Below are positions 26,857 through 35,541 of a stretch of 64,000 nt of DNA, one piece after another; position 1 is the first letter of the stretch; each line of letters opens with the position of its first letter. The translations under genes were made by a program, and so were the position numbers. The stretch spans positions 24,514-88,513 of the forward strand of contig JAFQXE010000033.1 of NCBI GenBank assembly GCA_017407125.1. The letters are read 5' to 3'. The DNA is from Thermoguttaceae bacterium. GTDB taxonomy: Bacteria; Planctomycetota; Planctomycetia; Pirellulales; Thermoguttaceae. The notes beneath the pieces are model-generated. The model ran no database searches, had not been told where the DNA came from, and worked only from the letters and a program-made list of their open reading frames with translations.

Positions 26857-28833
26857 ATGCATAATTTTCTGCGAATTGTCAAAATCGCTTTTACACATAA
26901 ATGGACAATCTTTCTGTCCTTTATTTGCGCTTTGGGCATCGGATTGATGTGGGGGGGGAACATTGCTCCGATCTATCCGTTTATTGAAGTTTTGGTCAAA
27001 GGCCGCTCCATGCATCAGTGGATTGACAGCGAGATTGAAACCTGTAACGAATCGATAGCAAATATTCGAGGAAAAATTTCCGCTCTGGAGGCGGAAAAGA
27101 ATCCTCAAAACGACAAGGAAATTAAAAGCCTGACGCTGGAACTGGACAGTCAAAAAAAGAAACTGGCGTGGAGAGAGTATTTTTCTCCCATAATAAAAAA
27201 ATGGCTTCCGGACAGCGCGTTTAAGATGTCAATAGTTTTAGCGGGGGTTATTGTTATTGGCTCTTTGATAAAAGGCATATTTTTAATCAGCCAAAATCTG
27301 CTTGTAGCCAGAATTACACAGCGAACAATTTTGGAATTGAGAAAGATATTTTTTGTTCGCGCTCTGCAAATGGATCAATCGGCGTTTCTCAACGGCGGAG
27401 CGGCGGATTTAATGAGTCGGTTTACCAACGACGTCAGCGCGGTAATGTCTGGTTTGAACATCTTGTTTGGAAAGATGGTTCGAGAACCCCTTAAGCTGAT
27501 TTGCTGTCTTATCGGCGCAGCGCTGGTTTCGTGGCGGTTGCTCATGGCGTGTTTTATTATTCTTCCTGCTGCGGGGGTGGCGATTTCCTGGCTGGCGAAA
27601 GCTCTCAAAAGAAGCAACCGAAAAGCGATGGAAGAAATGGCTCAAATTTATCGTTCTCTGGACGAAACGTTTTCTGGAATGGAAGTTATTCAGGCGTTTA
27701 CGATGGAGCGATTTGAGCGTCATCAATTCTTTCAGAATTGCAAGAATTATCTGCGTAAAGCCATGAAAATCGCCATGTATGACAGCCTCAATCAACCGTT
27801 GACGGAGTTGATCAGTCTGGTAATCGTGTCTATTGCGATTATTCTCGGCGCTCATCTGACTCTAACCGGGGCGACGCATCTGTTTGGAATTCGAATGGCG
27901 TATACGCCTTTGGAACCAACTCAGCTGCTGTTGTTTTTTGCCTTTTTGGTTGGCGCTGCAGACCCGGCGAGAAAAATGGCGGATATTTTTACTTCGCTGC
28001 AAAACGCTTGCGCCGCCGCTGACCGTATTTATGAAAAAATCGATCAGCCGATTAAAATTCATCAGGTTGACCATCCACAGGAAATTGCCACGCTTAACAG
28101 CTCGATTGAATTTCGGAATTTAAATTTCTCCTATACGCCTGGCGTTCCCATTTTAAAAGACGTCAATTTGACCATAAATCGGGGAGAGACGGTTGCCTTT
28201 GTTGGACTCAACGGCTGTGGAAAAAGCACGCTTTTGAAGATGATTCCGCGATTCCTTGATCCGGATTCCGGAGAAGTTCTCATTGACGGCGTCAATCTCA
28301 AACAGCTTCGATTGAGAAGCTGGAGAGAATTGATGTCATTGGTTCCTCAAAACCCGCTTCTGTTTGACGATACGGTCAGAAACAATATCGCTCATGGCAA
28401 ACCCAATGCGACAGAAGTGCAAATTCGTCAAGCCGCTCAGGCTGCCATGGCGGATGAATTTATCGAGCGAGATTTATCTAACGGTTATGACACCGTAGTT
28501 GGTCCGCGAGGTTCGGCGTTATCTGGCGGTCAGCGTCAGCGCATTGCTTTGGCGCGTGCAATCGTCCGCCAGCCGCAGGTTTTTCTTCTTGACGAAGCAA
28601 CTCGAGAAATTGACTTGAAGAGTGAGACTGTGATTCGTCAGAGTCTGATGAACTTTGCTCAAGGGCGAACGACTGTTTTTGTTACTCACGATATGGCGTT
28701 GCTTTCAATTGCGAATAAAATCGTGATGATGGAGGAAGGTCGGATTATTGACGTTGGAACGCACGTTGAGCTCATGGAACGATGTCCGCAGTATCGAGCT
28801 TTAAATGAAATTCAGTTTTCGCGAAAGTTATAA
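26857..28833 (+). CDS. MsbA-like ABC exporter (fused membrane and ATPase domains)
   Basis: 658 residues: a six-helix type IV exporter domain, then an ATPase with Walker A GLNGCGKST (about 449-457), LSGGQRQRIALARA (about 553), Walker B FLLDEAT (about 575) and VFVTHD. Next to lpxA it probably flips lipid A precursors. Two oddities are visible. A charged coiled-coil insertion of about 55 residues (about 55-108, ALEAEKNPQNDKEIKSLTLE) lies between helices 1 and 2. The D-loop, normally SALD, reads REID directly after DEAT, which may affect coupling of the two ATP sites. Confidence 0.85.
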   Translation: MHNFLRIVKIAFTHKWTIFLSFICALGIGLMWGGNIAPIYPFIEVLVKGRSMHQWIDSEIETCNESIANIRGKISALEAEKNPQNDKEIKSLTLELDSQKKKLAWREYFSPIIKKWLPDSAFKMSIVLAGVIVIGSLIKGIFLISQNLLVARITQRTILELRKIFFVRALQMDQSAFLNGGAADLMSRFTNDVSAVMSGLNILFGKMVREPLKLICCLIGAALVSWRLLMACFIILPAAGVAISWLAKALKRSNRKAMEEMAQIYRSLDETFSGMEVIQAFTMERFERHQFFQNCKNYLRKAMKIAMYDSLNQPLTELISLVIVSIAIILGAHLTLTGATHLFGIRMAYTPLEPTQLLLFFAFLVGAADPARKMADIFTSLQNACAAADRIYEKIDQPIKIHQVDHPQEIATLNSSIEFRNLNFSYTPGVPILKDVNLTINRGETVAFVGLNGCGKSTLLKMIPRFLDPDSGEVLIDGVNLKQLRLRSWRELMSLVPQNPLLFDDTVRNNIAHGKPNATEVQIRQAAQAAMADEFIERDLSNGYDTVVGPRGSALSGGQRQRIALARAIVRQPQVFLLDEATREIDLKSETVIRQSLMNFAQGRTTVFVTHDMALLSIANKIVMMEEGRIIDVGTHVELMERCPQYRALNEIQFSRKL

Positions 28834-29170
28834 AAGCTGTATAATTAGCAAGAATATCTGTTAAAATATGTTCCAAAAGCCTGGATTTAACAGTATTGCT
28901 TTAAAATTTTAAATTATTTTTCGAAATTTTGAGAAATTTTTGATTGACTTTATAAAATGTAAGATTATAATTATTATTAGGATAAGGACGGTTGACGTTA
29001 AGATATTCCTAAGGAATTTAAATTTTTTTTGGAATTTATCGTCAGAGTTTTAAAATCCAATGTATAATATTATATTAGTTAAAGGATGAAGACTTTGTGA
29101 AAGTCAATCATCATTAATTGTTTTGGGATGAAATCCCGTTTCATTATTGCCATTTTTCAAAGGCGTTAAA
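28834..29170. other. AT-rich intergenic region upstream of the PEP-CTERM gene
   Basis: 337 bases, very AT-rich, without a credible reading frame. It contains the promoter listed at 28944 and a second TATAAT-like box near 29063. A start-proximal AAAGG lies 7 bases before the ATG at 29171. Confidence 0.5.
28944..28971 (+). promoter_or_regulatory. Predicted sigma-70-type promoter
   Basis: TTGACT (28944-28949), 16 bases, TATAAT (28966-28971): the closest match to consensus in the window. It would give a leader of about 190 bases before the PEP-CTERM gene. Confidence 0.6.
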
Positions 29171-29953
29171 ATGAAAAAACTTGTTGCAGTATTACTGTTG
29201 TTGATAATCGGTGAATCAGCGTATGCTGAATATATAACGATTTTACCTGTAAATAGCCAGGTTGTTGCCAATGCCTCGTCGGAAATCATTACGTTGTCCG
29301 AGCTCTACGGCAAAACAACAACGATCCGTTATATGGCAGATTCATCGGCTCCGGGGTTTGTTGCGCTTAATAACACCAATATTTACCCCTCAGACTCGTT
29401 GACATTAACAGAAGACGTTCTTTTGGACAACCAGTTGTTTGGTTTTTATGTTGGCGCAGCTCGCCAAATTCCAGAAGCGCAAACGTCTGATTCAGAGTCT
29501 GATATTGCCACCGTTTTAAGAACGATTTCCTTTACCGATTCTGAAGCGGATTATCAAGCTCTTGTTTCTAAAGCCAAAGCCGAAGCAGGTTCCAATATTG
29601 CCTTGGCAAAAATTATTGAAGATCAAATCAGCAGAACGTCCGATGCAGACCTTTTGTCGTTGGACGCTGATTTGGATTCGGATGATTCGCTTTTGGCTGA
29701 CGACAGAACGTCTTCTTTGATGGATACGATTCTTCCTGGTTCGTCTTCGTCAAGCGATTATGATCTGCCGATTTCGGACGACAATATCCTTATTTCCGGT
29801 CTGGGCGGTTCAATCCTGTCAGGCGGCGGCTCCGGCGACGGCGGTTTTGGTTATGCTGATGGCGGCTCTTCCGTTCCGGAACCTTCGACGTGGGCTCTGC
29901 TTGTTTTGAGCGTTATGGGCTTGTTCGTTTATCGTAAACGGATTGCTCGTTAA
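29171..29953 (+). CDS. PEP-CTERM sorting-signal protein
   Basis: A 260-residue secreted protein. The signal peptide is MKKLVAVLLLLIIGESAYA. The central part is Ser/Asp-rich, with a Gly-rich run just before the end (GGGSGDGGFGYADGG). The C-terminus is a textbook PEP-CTERM signal: VPEPSTWALLVLSVMGLFVYRKR (quoted in pieces: VPEPSTWALL, a hydrophobic helix, YRKR), beginning near residue 234. Such proteins are cleaved and sorted by an exosortase, which must be encoded outside this window. The kinase/nucleotidyltransferase/amidotransferase trio at 5-10 kb is from the same kind of system. The start at 29171 is preferred over 29147 for the signal peptide. Confidence 0.85.
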   Translation: MKKLVAVLLLLIIGESAYAEYITILPVNSQVVANASSEIITLSELYGKTTTIRYMADSSAPGFVALNNTNIYPSDSLTLTEDVLLDNQLFGFYVGAARQIPEAQTSDSESDIATVLRTISFTDSEADYQALVSKAKAEAGSNIALAKIIEDQISRTSDADLLSLDADLDSDDSLLADDRTSSLMDTILPGSSSSSDYDLPISDDNILISGLGGSILSGGGSGDGGFGYADGGSSVPEPSTWALLVLSVMGLFVYRKRIAR

Positions 29954-29987
29954 AATATCCTGTTTGCTCATTTTATAAATCATTTTA

Positions 29988-30019
29988 ACATCCCGGTTTT
30001 TTCATCGGGATGTTTTTTT
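29988..30019 (+). terminator. Intrinsic terminator of the PEP-CTERM gene
   Basis: ACATCCCG (29988-29995) pairs with CGGGATGT (30006-30013), followed by seven T. Confidence 0.85.
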
Positions 30020-30116
30020 ATTTTCGAATGGAATTGAAGAAAGTTATTTTAGAAAAAATATAACGTTGAGAAGGATTTGGAGAAAAATTGAACTGGCGTC
30101 AAAAAGGAAATAGCGC

Positions 30117-30122
30117 TATAAT
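30117..30122 (+). promoter_or_regulatory. Predicted -10 box (possible leaderless transcript)
   Basis: TATAAT ends only 6 bases before the ATG at 30129. If it is used, transcription would start at or next to the start codon. A GGAG-type ribosome site is absent, which fits a leaderless mRNA. The nearest -35-like TTGAAC is 23 bases upstream, which is too far for a standard promoter. Confidence 0.4.
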
Positions 30123-30128
30123 GGCGAT

Positions 30129-30722
30129 ATGAAGAAACAAATAGTTTTAGTATTGCCGTTATTGGCAATGGCGTTCTTTACGGGCTGTTCAGATCAAAAG
30201 GCGACCCCAACGCGTCAGCGTTGGATGGAGATTAAAACGGCTACGGATAATCTTATCGACGCTATGGCGTATACGAATCAGGCGACGTCTAAAGAATCGG
30301 AAGACGGTTTAGCTGAACCGTTGGCGCGAGCGACGTCAACAGTCAATGCATGTCGAACGTATAACGAGGCTCTTTCTTCCCAAAAAACGCTCAACGTTGA
30401 TCCGCGGCTAAACGTTTTGGCGGAGAAATTGATTGAGTCGTCGAAAGCGCTGTTGGATCAAACGCTTAAGGGGCAGGAAGTCTTTATTACTGCTCAACGA
30501 TTGCAGACGGAACTTCAGACGGCGACCGATCCTCTAAAAGTTCAGCAATTATCGATGGAAGCTGCCAATATTATAAATGTGATGAATTCTGCTCAGCAGA
30601 TGGGAGCGGAAGCGTTGATGCAGATTAACGATCAATACCAGGAACTCGAGACGCTTCGTTTAGAATTAAACAAACAATATGGCTTTGAATTGCCTCAAAT
30701 TAAATGGATGAATCAACAATGA
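30129..30722 (+). CDS. Lipoprotein of unknown function, helical
   Basis: A 197-residue protein with a lipoprotein signal (LLAMAFFTGC, lipobox FTGC, modified Cys at residue 20). The mature part is almost entirely helical and Gln/Ala/Leu-rich, with coiled-coil character (TAQRLQTELQTATDPLKVQQ, then QYQELETLRLELNKQ). No family is recognised. It overlaps the cyclophilin-like gene by 4 bases (ATGA), so the pair is probably an operon of two envelope lipoproteins. Confidence 0.65.
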   Translation: MKKQIVLVLPLLAMAFFTGCSDQKATPTRQRWMEIKTATDNLIDAMAYTNQATSKESEDGLAEPLARATSTVNACRTYNEALSSQKTLNVDPRLNVLAEKLIESSKALLDQTLKGQEVFITAQRLQTELQTATDPLKVQQLSMEAANIINVMNSAQQMGAEALMQINDQYQELETLRLELNKQYGFELPQIKWMNQQ

Positions 30723-31348
30723 GTAGACGTTATTTATTTGTATTGCTGTTTACAGCGGCGCTGGCTGGTCTGACGGGTTGCGACAAATTTGCCGGGGCTG
30801 TAAAACCCGCCGCAGATAACAACGCTGAACAGACGGTCAACGCGCCCAGAGTTAAAGTCGAAACCAGCGCAGGCGATTTTATTATTTCCCTTCAGCCGGA
30901 CAAGGCGCCTGAAACGGTCGCTCAGTTCATTGAGAACGTTAACAACGGCATTTATAACAATTCGATTGTTCACAACGTTATCCCGAATTACGAGATTCTT
31001 ATAGGCGGAGTCAAACCGACGACGGGAAATCCTGAATCATACGAAATTCCCAACGAAGCTTCGCCTGAGAATTCCAATAAACAGTGGACGGTTGCCATGC
31101 TGCACGCTCCTGACCGGACAGTTTCAGATTCCGTTCAGTTTTTTATCAATATGAAAGATAACGCAGAACTGGACGCTCAACAGGGCGGAGAATTATCTCC
31201 GGAAACATGCGGATACTGCGTATTTGGCATTGTTACAGATGGATTCAATACGCTGCAAGTAATCAATCAGACGCCAACCACGGTCAAGGGAGAATTTGAA
31301 TTCGCTCCTGAACAGGATATTGCTATAATCAAAATGAGCGTTCTGTAA
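30719..31348 (+). CDS. Cyclophilin-type peptidyl-prolyl isomerase-like lipoprotein
   Basis: A 209-residue lipoprotein (LAGLTGC lipobox) with a cyclophilin fold: VKVETSAGDFIISLQPDKAPETVAQF, then a QFFIN strand and FGIVTDGFNTLQVI. Canonical cyclophilins have FHRVI with the catalytic Arg and GGD; here the same place reads VHNVIPNYEILIGGV, so the Arg is replaced by Asn. Isomerase activity is doubtful and a chaperone or binding role is possible. The start is the ATG overlapping the preceding stop; the frame also opens 5 codons earlier. Confidence 0.8.
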   Translation: MSRRYLFVLLFTAALAGLTGCDKFAGAVKPAADNNAEQTVNAPRVKVETSAGDFIISLQPDKAPETVAQFIENVNNGIYNNSIVHNVIPNYEILIGGVKPTTGNPESYEIPNEASPENSNKQWTVAMLHAPDRTVSDSVQFFINMKDNAELDAQQGGELSPETCGYCVFGIVTDGFNTLQVINQTPTTVKGEFEFAPEQDIAIIKMSVL

Positions 31349-31365
31349 AGAGACGGTTTTATTCA

Positions 31366-31395
31366 GGAATTCGGAATTAAATAATTCCGAATTCC
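31366..31395. repeat. Perfect inverted repeat between convergent genes
   Basis: GGAATTCGGAATTA and TAATTCCGAATTCC, a 14-base perfect stem with a 2-base loop, lies between the cyclophilin-like gene and ndk, which converge. It resembles the AT-rich inverted arrays at 22.56 kb. It could act as a bidirectional terminator, although there is no T run. Confidence 0.65.
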
Positions 31396-31432
31396 GAATC
31401 TTGCTTTCTAAATTCTTTGTTTTAGCGCCCTT

Positions 31433-31846
31433 TTAGCAAAAGTCTTTTTCTGTAAAATACAGGGCAATTTCTCGTTTGGCGGATTCCAGGGAATCAGATG
31501 CGTGAACGAGGTTTTCTCTGCCGGAAAGTCCGTAATCGCCGCGAATCGTGCCGGGATTGGCTTTGATGCCATTTGTCGCGCCAATCATGGAACGGACAAC
31601 GGCAACGGCTTCTTCGCCTTCCAGAACCATCGCGACCGCCGGGGCAGACATGATGAATTCTTTCAGACCTGGATAGAACGGTTTTTCAACGTGTTCTGCA
31701 TAATGCTGGTCTGCCAGTTCCGAGGTGAATCGGATGAGTTTCATGGCGCGAACGGTCAGTCCTTTGCGTTCAAAGCGGGAGAGGACTTCGCCCATCAGTT
31801 TACGTAAATAACAATCGGGTTTAAGCAGTACGAGGGTTTGTTCCAT
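31433..31846 (-). CDS. ndk: Nucleoside diphosphate kinase
   Basis: A 137-residue enzyme that transfers the gamma phosphate between nucleoside triphosphates and diphosphates. It starts QTLVLLKPD, has TNGIKANPGTIRGDYGLS (ATNP-type loop) and the active-site His115 in NLVHASDS. Length is typical. It is a single gene on the minus strand. Confidence 0.95.
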   Translation of the reverse strand: MEQTLVLLKPDCYLRKLMGEVLSRFERKGLTVRAMKLIRFTSELADQHYAEHVEKPFYPGLKEFIMSAPAVAMVLEGEEAVAVVRSMIGATNGIKANPGTIRGDYGLSGRENLVHASDSLESAKREIALYFTEKDFC

Positions 31847-31916
31847 GATAATTGACGGTAAGTGGTTAGTGGTTATCAGTGTTTATTACAATATGCAGAA
31901 TTCTTGATCAGCTTGA

Positions 31917-34016
31917 TTACTCTTCGCTCTTTTCGGTTTGATCGCTTTTATCAGTTTGAGCGCAGATCGCTTCTGCAATGACGTCCGGGTTTGTGCCTTT
32001 TCGAAGTCGGACGAGTTTTTTCCCGGCTCGCTGAACGATTTGCGCCAGTTCTTCGGAATGTTTATGACTGCACCAGGGAATGTAAATCAAAAACAGCGAG
32101 ACGTCCGGGTCGCTCAGTTCGCCGTCAAAACGGTTAAGAGAGTCGGAATGATTGGTTGAATTCCAGATCAATTTGACGTTGAAACGATCTTCAATGCGTC
32201 TGATAATATGCTCTTTCGGTTCTCCGCCTATAAAGACCATAGTGGTATTTTTATACATTTCTCGAACCTTGTCTACCGAAGGAGAAACGACGTTCGGTTT
32301 GAGCGATCCAAAGGCTTCTTGTTCTTCCGATTCTCGAACGCGAGCCTGATGAATTTCAATTTCCTGGACGATTCTTCCAAATTCGTCTGAAATTTCAAGG
32401 TTCTCCGGGAGCGTATCGAGAACGTCTTCGAGTTGTTGACGGAAGTCCAAACAGGAAGGCGGCATGGAATAATCCGCTACCAGTTCGGTTGCGGCGGCGA
32501 TGATTTTTTCCCATTGCTCTTGCGGTTCAGCTCCGCCGAGAATCTGTTTTGCGTGATAATTCACTTTGCCAAGCAGATTGCGTTTCTGTTTGGATTCCGA
32601 ATTAATGGAATAATACTGATCCTGGAGTTCTTCGATTTCAGAAATGATGCTGTCTGAGCGGTCAAGCGGGAGTTCATCAGGGGATTTGATGTTGTACAAA
32701 TAAAAATGCTCTTTGTTTCCCAGCTCGCGCAAATAGCGAAACGCCTCGCTTTGAACAGGGTCTTTGGCAACTTCTTTTCCCTGAAAACGCAGTTCTGTTT
32801 TGAGAATGCATTGAGCGTCCGCCGTCAATTGAGCTACGCGTGCAAAAAGATTTCTGCCATCCGCCCCTTCCGGTCGGGATTCTTCAACCTGTTTCAGAAA
32901 ACGAAATGCAGTCAAAAGCGTTTGATAGCATTTTTCCATTCGGTTATACGCATCATCGTTTGCAAGCGGGGAATTGATCGTCCAGATGAGAATCTTTTCC
33001 TCTTTTCCCTGGCGTATAAAATCATTGTCCATGGGGGCGATTTCCGTTTGATAGTCCGCCTTTTGTCGGACGAGTTCTTCTCGTTGAACAGACCAACGAC
33101 AGTGATGTACCATCAGGTCGGCGCCGGTAATGATGTGATTGATGTCCGTTGAGACGCCAAAGGACGCTGAATTATTCTCGATTGTTGCAGGGGCGTCAGG
33201 CGACGAAACTTTGGAACCAAGCTGAAGCATGGAAATTGCCTCTGCGGCTGAAACGGTTTGAATCTCTTTGATCCGAGAGTCTTTAATTCGAGTCGGAATT
33301 CCAGGGGCTTCTTCCCAAATATAGGCGGCAGGAAGACACTGTTTTAATATCGCCTTGCCGCGAATGTCCGCTGCAACCTGTTCTGGCTGAATGGAGTTTA
33401 TATTGACGTCAAACTGAAGGGAATAAAGCCATTGAATAACGTCTGATACGTCAACAACGCCGTTTCGAGCCTGAATAAAGCTGGGCAAAGACTTGGAAAT
33501 CTTGTCTTTCCAGAAGACCTCGTTGGGTTCCAATACGCCTTTGGATTGTAATTCCGAATTGCCGACGGCGTTCTCAGAGTCCTGTTTTTCGTTTTCTGGA
33601 ACTGGCGATGATTGAGATATATCTATCCATTTATAACATAATGCTTCTGCGTCTGGAGGCGCAGAGTTGTTTGCAAGAACAATTACAGATATTTTATTAT
33701 GAAGCTGCTTGAGTAACGGACGAATATCCGTAAGACAGCAGGGAATGACGAACGTTCGTTTTGGTTCAGAAAGAGAATTTGTTACTTCCGAAATTGCGTC
33801 AATCGCTAAACTGTAGTCTTCGTTTTCAGCAGAGCGCACCTCAAAGTCCTGCTGAAGCAATTCAGGAGAAACGCTGTAAAAAGATTTGCTTAAAAATGCT
33901 CGTCGAGTTATAATAGCGGCGTTGTCTATACCGTTAGTTTTTAAAAATTCGGACCAATTGCAATTGGCGCCGTTTTTTTCGATAAATTCACCTGTTAAAT
34001 AAAGGATGTCTATCAT
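31917..34016 (-). CDS. Large multidomain protein with NYN-like N-terminus and DUF2325-like C-terminus
   Basis: This 699-residue protein has no signal peptide. Residues 1-135 follow the order of a NYN (LabA/MARF1-type) ribonuclease-like domain: an N-terminal strand IDILYLTGEF, DYSLAIDAISEV (two Asp as in the KGxDxxLxxD helix), TFVIPCCLTDIRPLLKQL (the GDxDFxPLL position) and ISVIVLANN. Key residues are only partly kept, so it may be inactive. The middle is helical and of unknown family. Residues about 583-690 (MVFIGGEPKEHIIRRI ... SHKHSEELAQIV) resemble DUF2325. The combination is unfamiliar to me. It lies between ndk and a transglutaminase gene on the same strand. Confidence 0.5.
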   Translation of the reverse strand: MIDILYLTGEFIEKNGANCNWSEFLKTNGIDNAAIITRRAFLSKSFYSVSPELLQQDFEVRSAENEDYSLAIDAISEVTNSLSEPKRTFVIPCCLTDIRPLLKQLHNKISVIVLANNSAPPDAEALCYKWIDISQSSPVPENEKQDSENAVGNSELQSKGVLEPNEVFWKDKISKSLPSFIQARNGVVDVSDVIQWLYSLQFDVNINSIQPEQVAADIRGKAILKQCLPAAYIWEEAPGIPTRIKDSRIKEIQTVSAAEAISMLQLGSKVSSPDAPATIENNSASFGVSTDINHIITGADLMVHHCRWSVQREELVRQKADYQTEIAPMDNDFIRQGKEEKILIWTINSPLANDDAYNRMEKCYQTLLTAFRFLKQVEESRPEGADGRNLFARVAQLTADAQCILKTELRFQGKEVAKDPVQSEAFRYLRELGNKEHFYLYNIKSPDELPLDRSDSIISEIEELQDQYYSINSESKQKRNLLGKVNYHAKQILGGAEPQEQWEKIIAAATELVADYSMPPSCLDFRQQLEDVLDTLPENLEISDEFGRIVQEIEIHQARVRESEEQEAFGSLKPNVVSPSVDKVREMYKNTTMVFIGGEPKEHIIRRIEDRFNVKLIWNSTNHSDSLNRFDGELSDPDVSLFLIYIPWCSHKHSEELAQIVQRAGKKLVRLRKGTNPDVIAEAICAQTDKSDQTEKSEE

Positions 34017-34082
34017 GATAATATGGTATAAAAAATGAAGTTAATGAATGGTTGCAGAGACTTTAAAAATAGAATTATTAAA

Positions 34083-34120
34083 GCCTCTGCGTAATTGCTA
34101 ATTGCAAATTGCTAATTGCT
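34083..34120. repeat. AATTGCT heptamer array after the transglutaminase gene
   Basis: Four 7-base units. On the coding (minus) strand the TAG stop is followed directly by CAATTAGCAATTTGCAATTA and an ACGCAGAGGC tail, closely matching the array at 22425-22455. Confidence 0.8.
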
Positions 34121-35105
34121 ATTCGACTTTTTCGCGAATAAAATTGGCTTGCGGTTCTCCGCCTTTGCCTGTTACGCCTTCAGGAATGTATCGAACTCTC
34201 TTTGAAGGTGTAACAGGATCGGGGAACGAGTCGCCTTTTTGCAAGATGATGTACGTTTCCGGCATTTCGCCGAACGCGCGCGTTCCCGCCGCCTGGCAGG
34301 GGAACCAAACGCCTTTGCCGTTTTTGTCAATCAGATAGAATTCCGGATAGCAGTGCCCGGGAACCCAAACGGTTCTGGCGGGAATGCCCTTGGCTCGGCA
34401 GATGGCTATAAACAGAGACGTCAGTTCTTCGCAGTCGCCCGTTTTGTCGCGCAGTGCGGCAAGAGCGCCTTTGAGAGAACCGTTTTTATACGTGATTTCG
34501 TTGCGAACCCAGTCGTAAACCGCTTCGACCTGTTTCCAGGCGGTTGGTTCGTCAACCCCGATGGTTCTAGCTAACGCTCGAATTTTCGGGTCGTTACATT
34601 CGATCAACGGGCTGGGTTTAAGATAAGCTCGCAAAGGAGCGGGGATTTCCTGAAGCGTTGGAAGTCGATAGGATTCCGTGTCGTCTGGCGCGTATTGAGG
34701 GCAGGTCGAGACTTCGTATATTCTGACCGACTTTACCATTGAACCAGATTGCAGTCGTGGAATCATGATAACCATCTGTTTAACGCCGCCAGGCATAGGA
34801 TTGTCTACGACGCGAATGCCTTGGGAAACGTCTTCTTCCAGCAGTCGAACCGTCTGCTCCGGCCAGTTTACCGGCAACGGAGTCGTAACGCGAATTCCAG
34901 AGCAGGCGCCTCGAGCAGCGACGATTTCCGCGCCGCAGCGCCACTTCATAACTTTAGCTTCTCCCAGCGTTGCGCCGTTTTCGCCCAGCCCGTTGTTTTT
35001 ATTCTCGGTTTTAGGCGTGTCTTTGGCAAATTGTGCGTTAAGAACATTACCTAGAAATAATACAAATAATAAACATAAAGATAGATTAACAAGTTTCTTT
35101 GACAT
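34119..35105 (-). CDS. Secreted transglutaminase-like protein
   Basis: This 328-residue protein has a signal peptide (LSLCLLFVLFLGNVLNAQ). The C-terminal two thirds carry a transglutaminase/cysteine-protease-like core: AVYDWVRNEITY, KTGDCEELTSLFIAICRAKGIPAR (catalytic-type Cys near residue 223, AR before the strand), then GHCYPEFYL (His) and LIDKNG (Asp). Secreted bacterial members act as proteases or amidases rather than cross-linkers. The stop codon is immediately followed by the heptamer array. Confidence 0.8.
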   Translation of the reverse strand: MSKKLVNLSLCLLFVLFLGNVLNAQFAKDTPKTENKNNGLGENGATLGEAKVMKWRCGAEIVAARGACSGIRVTTPLPVNWPEQTVRLLEEDVSQGIRVVDNPMPGGVKQMVIMIPRLQSGSMVKSVRIYEVSTCPQYAPDDTESYRLPTLQEIPAPLRAYLKPSPLIECNDPKIRALARTIGVDEPTAWKQVEAVYDWVRNEITYKNGSLKGALAALRDKTGDCEELTSLFIAICRAKGIPARTVWVPGHCYPEFYLIDKNGKGVWFPCQAAGTRAFGEMPETYIILQKGDSFPDPVTPSKRVRYIPEGVTGKGGEPQANFIREKVE

Positions 35106-35541
35106 AATTTTAATCTCCGGTTAAAAAAACGATAACAGCTTTTGAAAGTCAAAAGCCAATTACACAAATAATTATAGTCGGCAAGGAATCCAAAGGAAGA
35201 ATCTGCAAGTCCTCTAAAATAAAAACGTTTGAATCGAAAAACATGTTTTCTTCTAAATGGAATTCCTGAGAAACTATGTATATATTTTAACCGGAATTAT
35301 CGCTATTGTCAAATAGGAGGGTGCGTTTTTTTAAAAAATTTTTTTATTTTTACGAGTCCAATGGCTTGAATATTCTTTTTGGAACGATTATAATAAAAGA
35401 AACAACTAAAATTACGTATTTTAACATTTACTTACGGAAGACGTTAATTTGATAAATTAAAACAACGTATACAGTTATATACTGATGTACGCGTTGCGTC
35501 GATTGATAATTGACTGTTTCCTCCCGCCTGTGGAGACGATT
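35106..35541. other. AT-rich divergent intergenic region
   Basis: 436 bases between the transglutaminase and the M60 peptidase genes. No reading frame is credible. It holds a run of T/A near 35330-35350 and the promoter at 35366. No palindromic element of the REP family is present. Confidence 0.5.
35366..35394 (+). promoter_or_regulatory. Predicted promoter of the M60 peptidase gene
   Basis: TTGAAT (35366-35371), 17 bases, TATAAT (35389-35394), about 148 bases before the chosen start. Confidence 0.6.
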
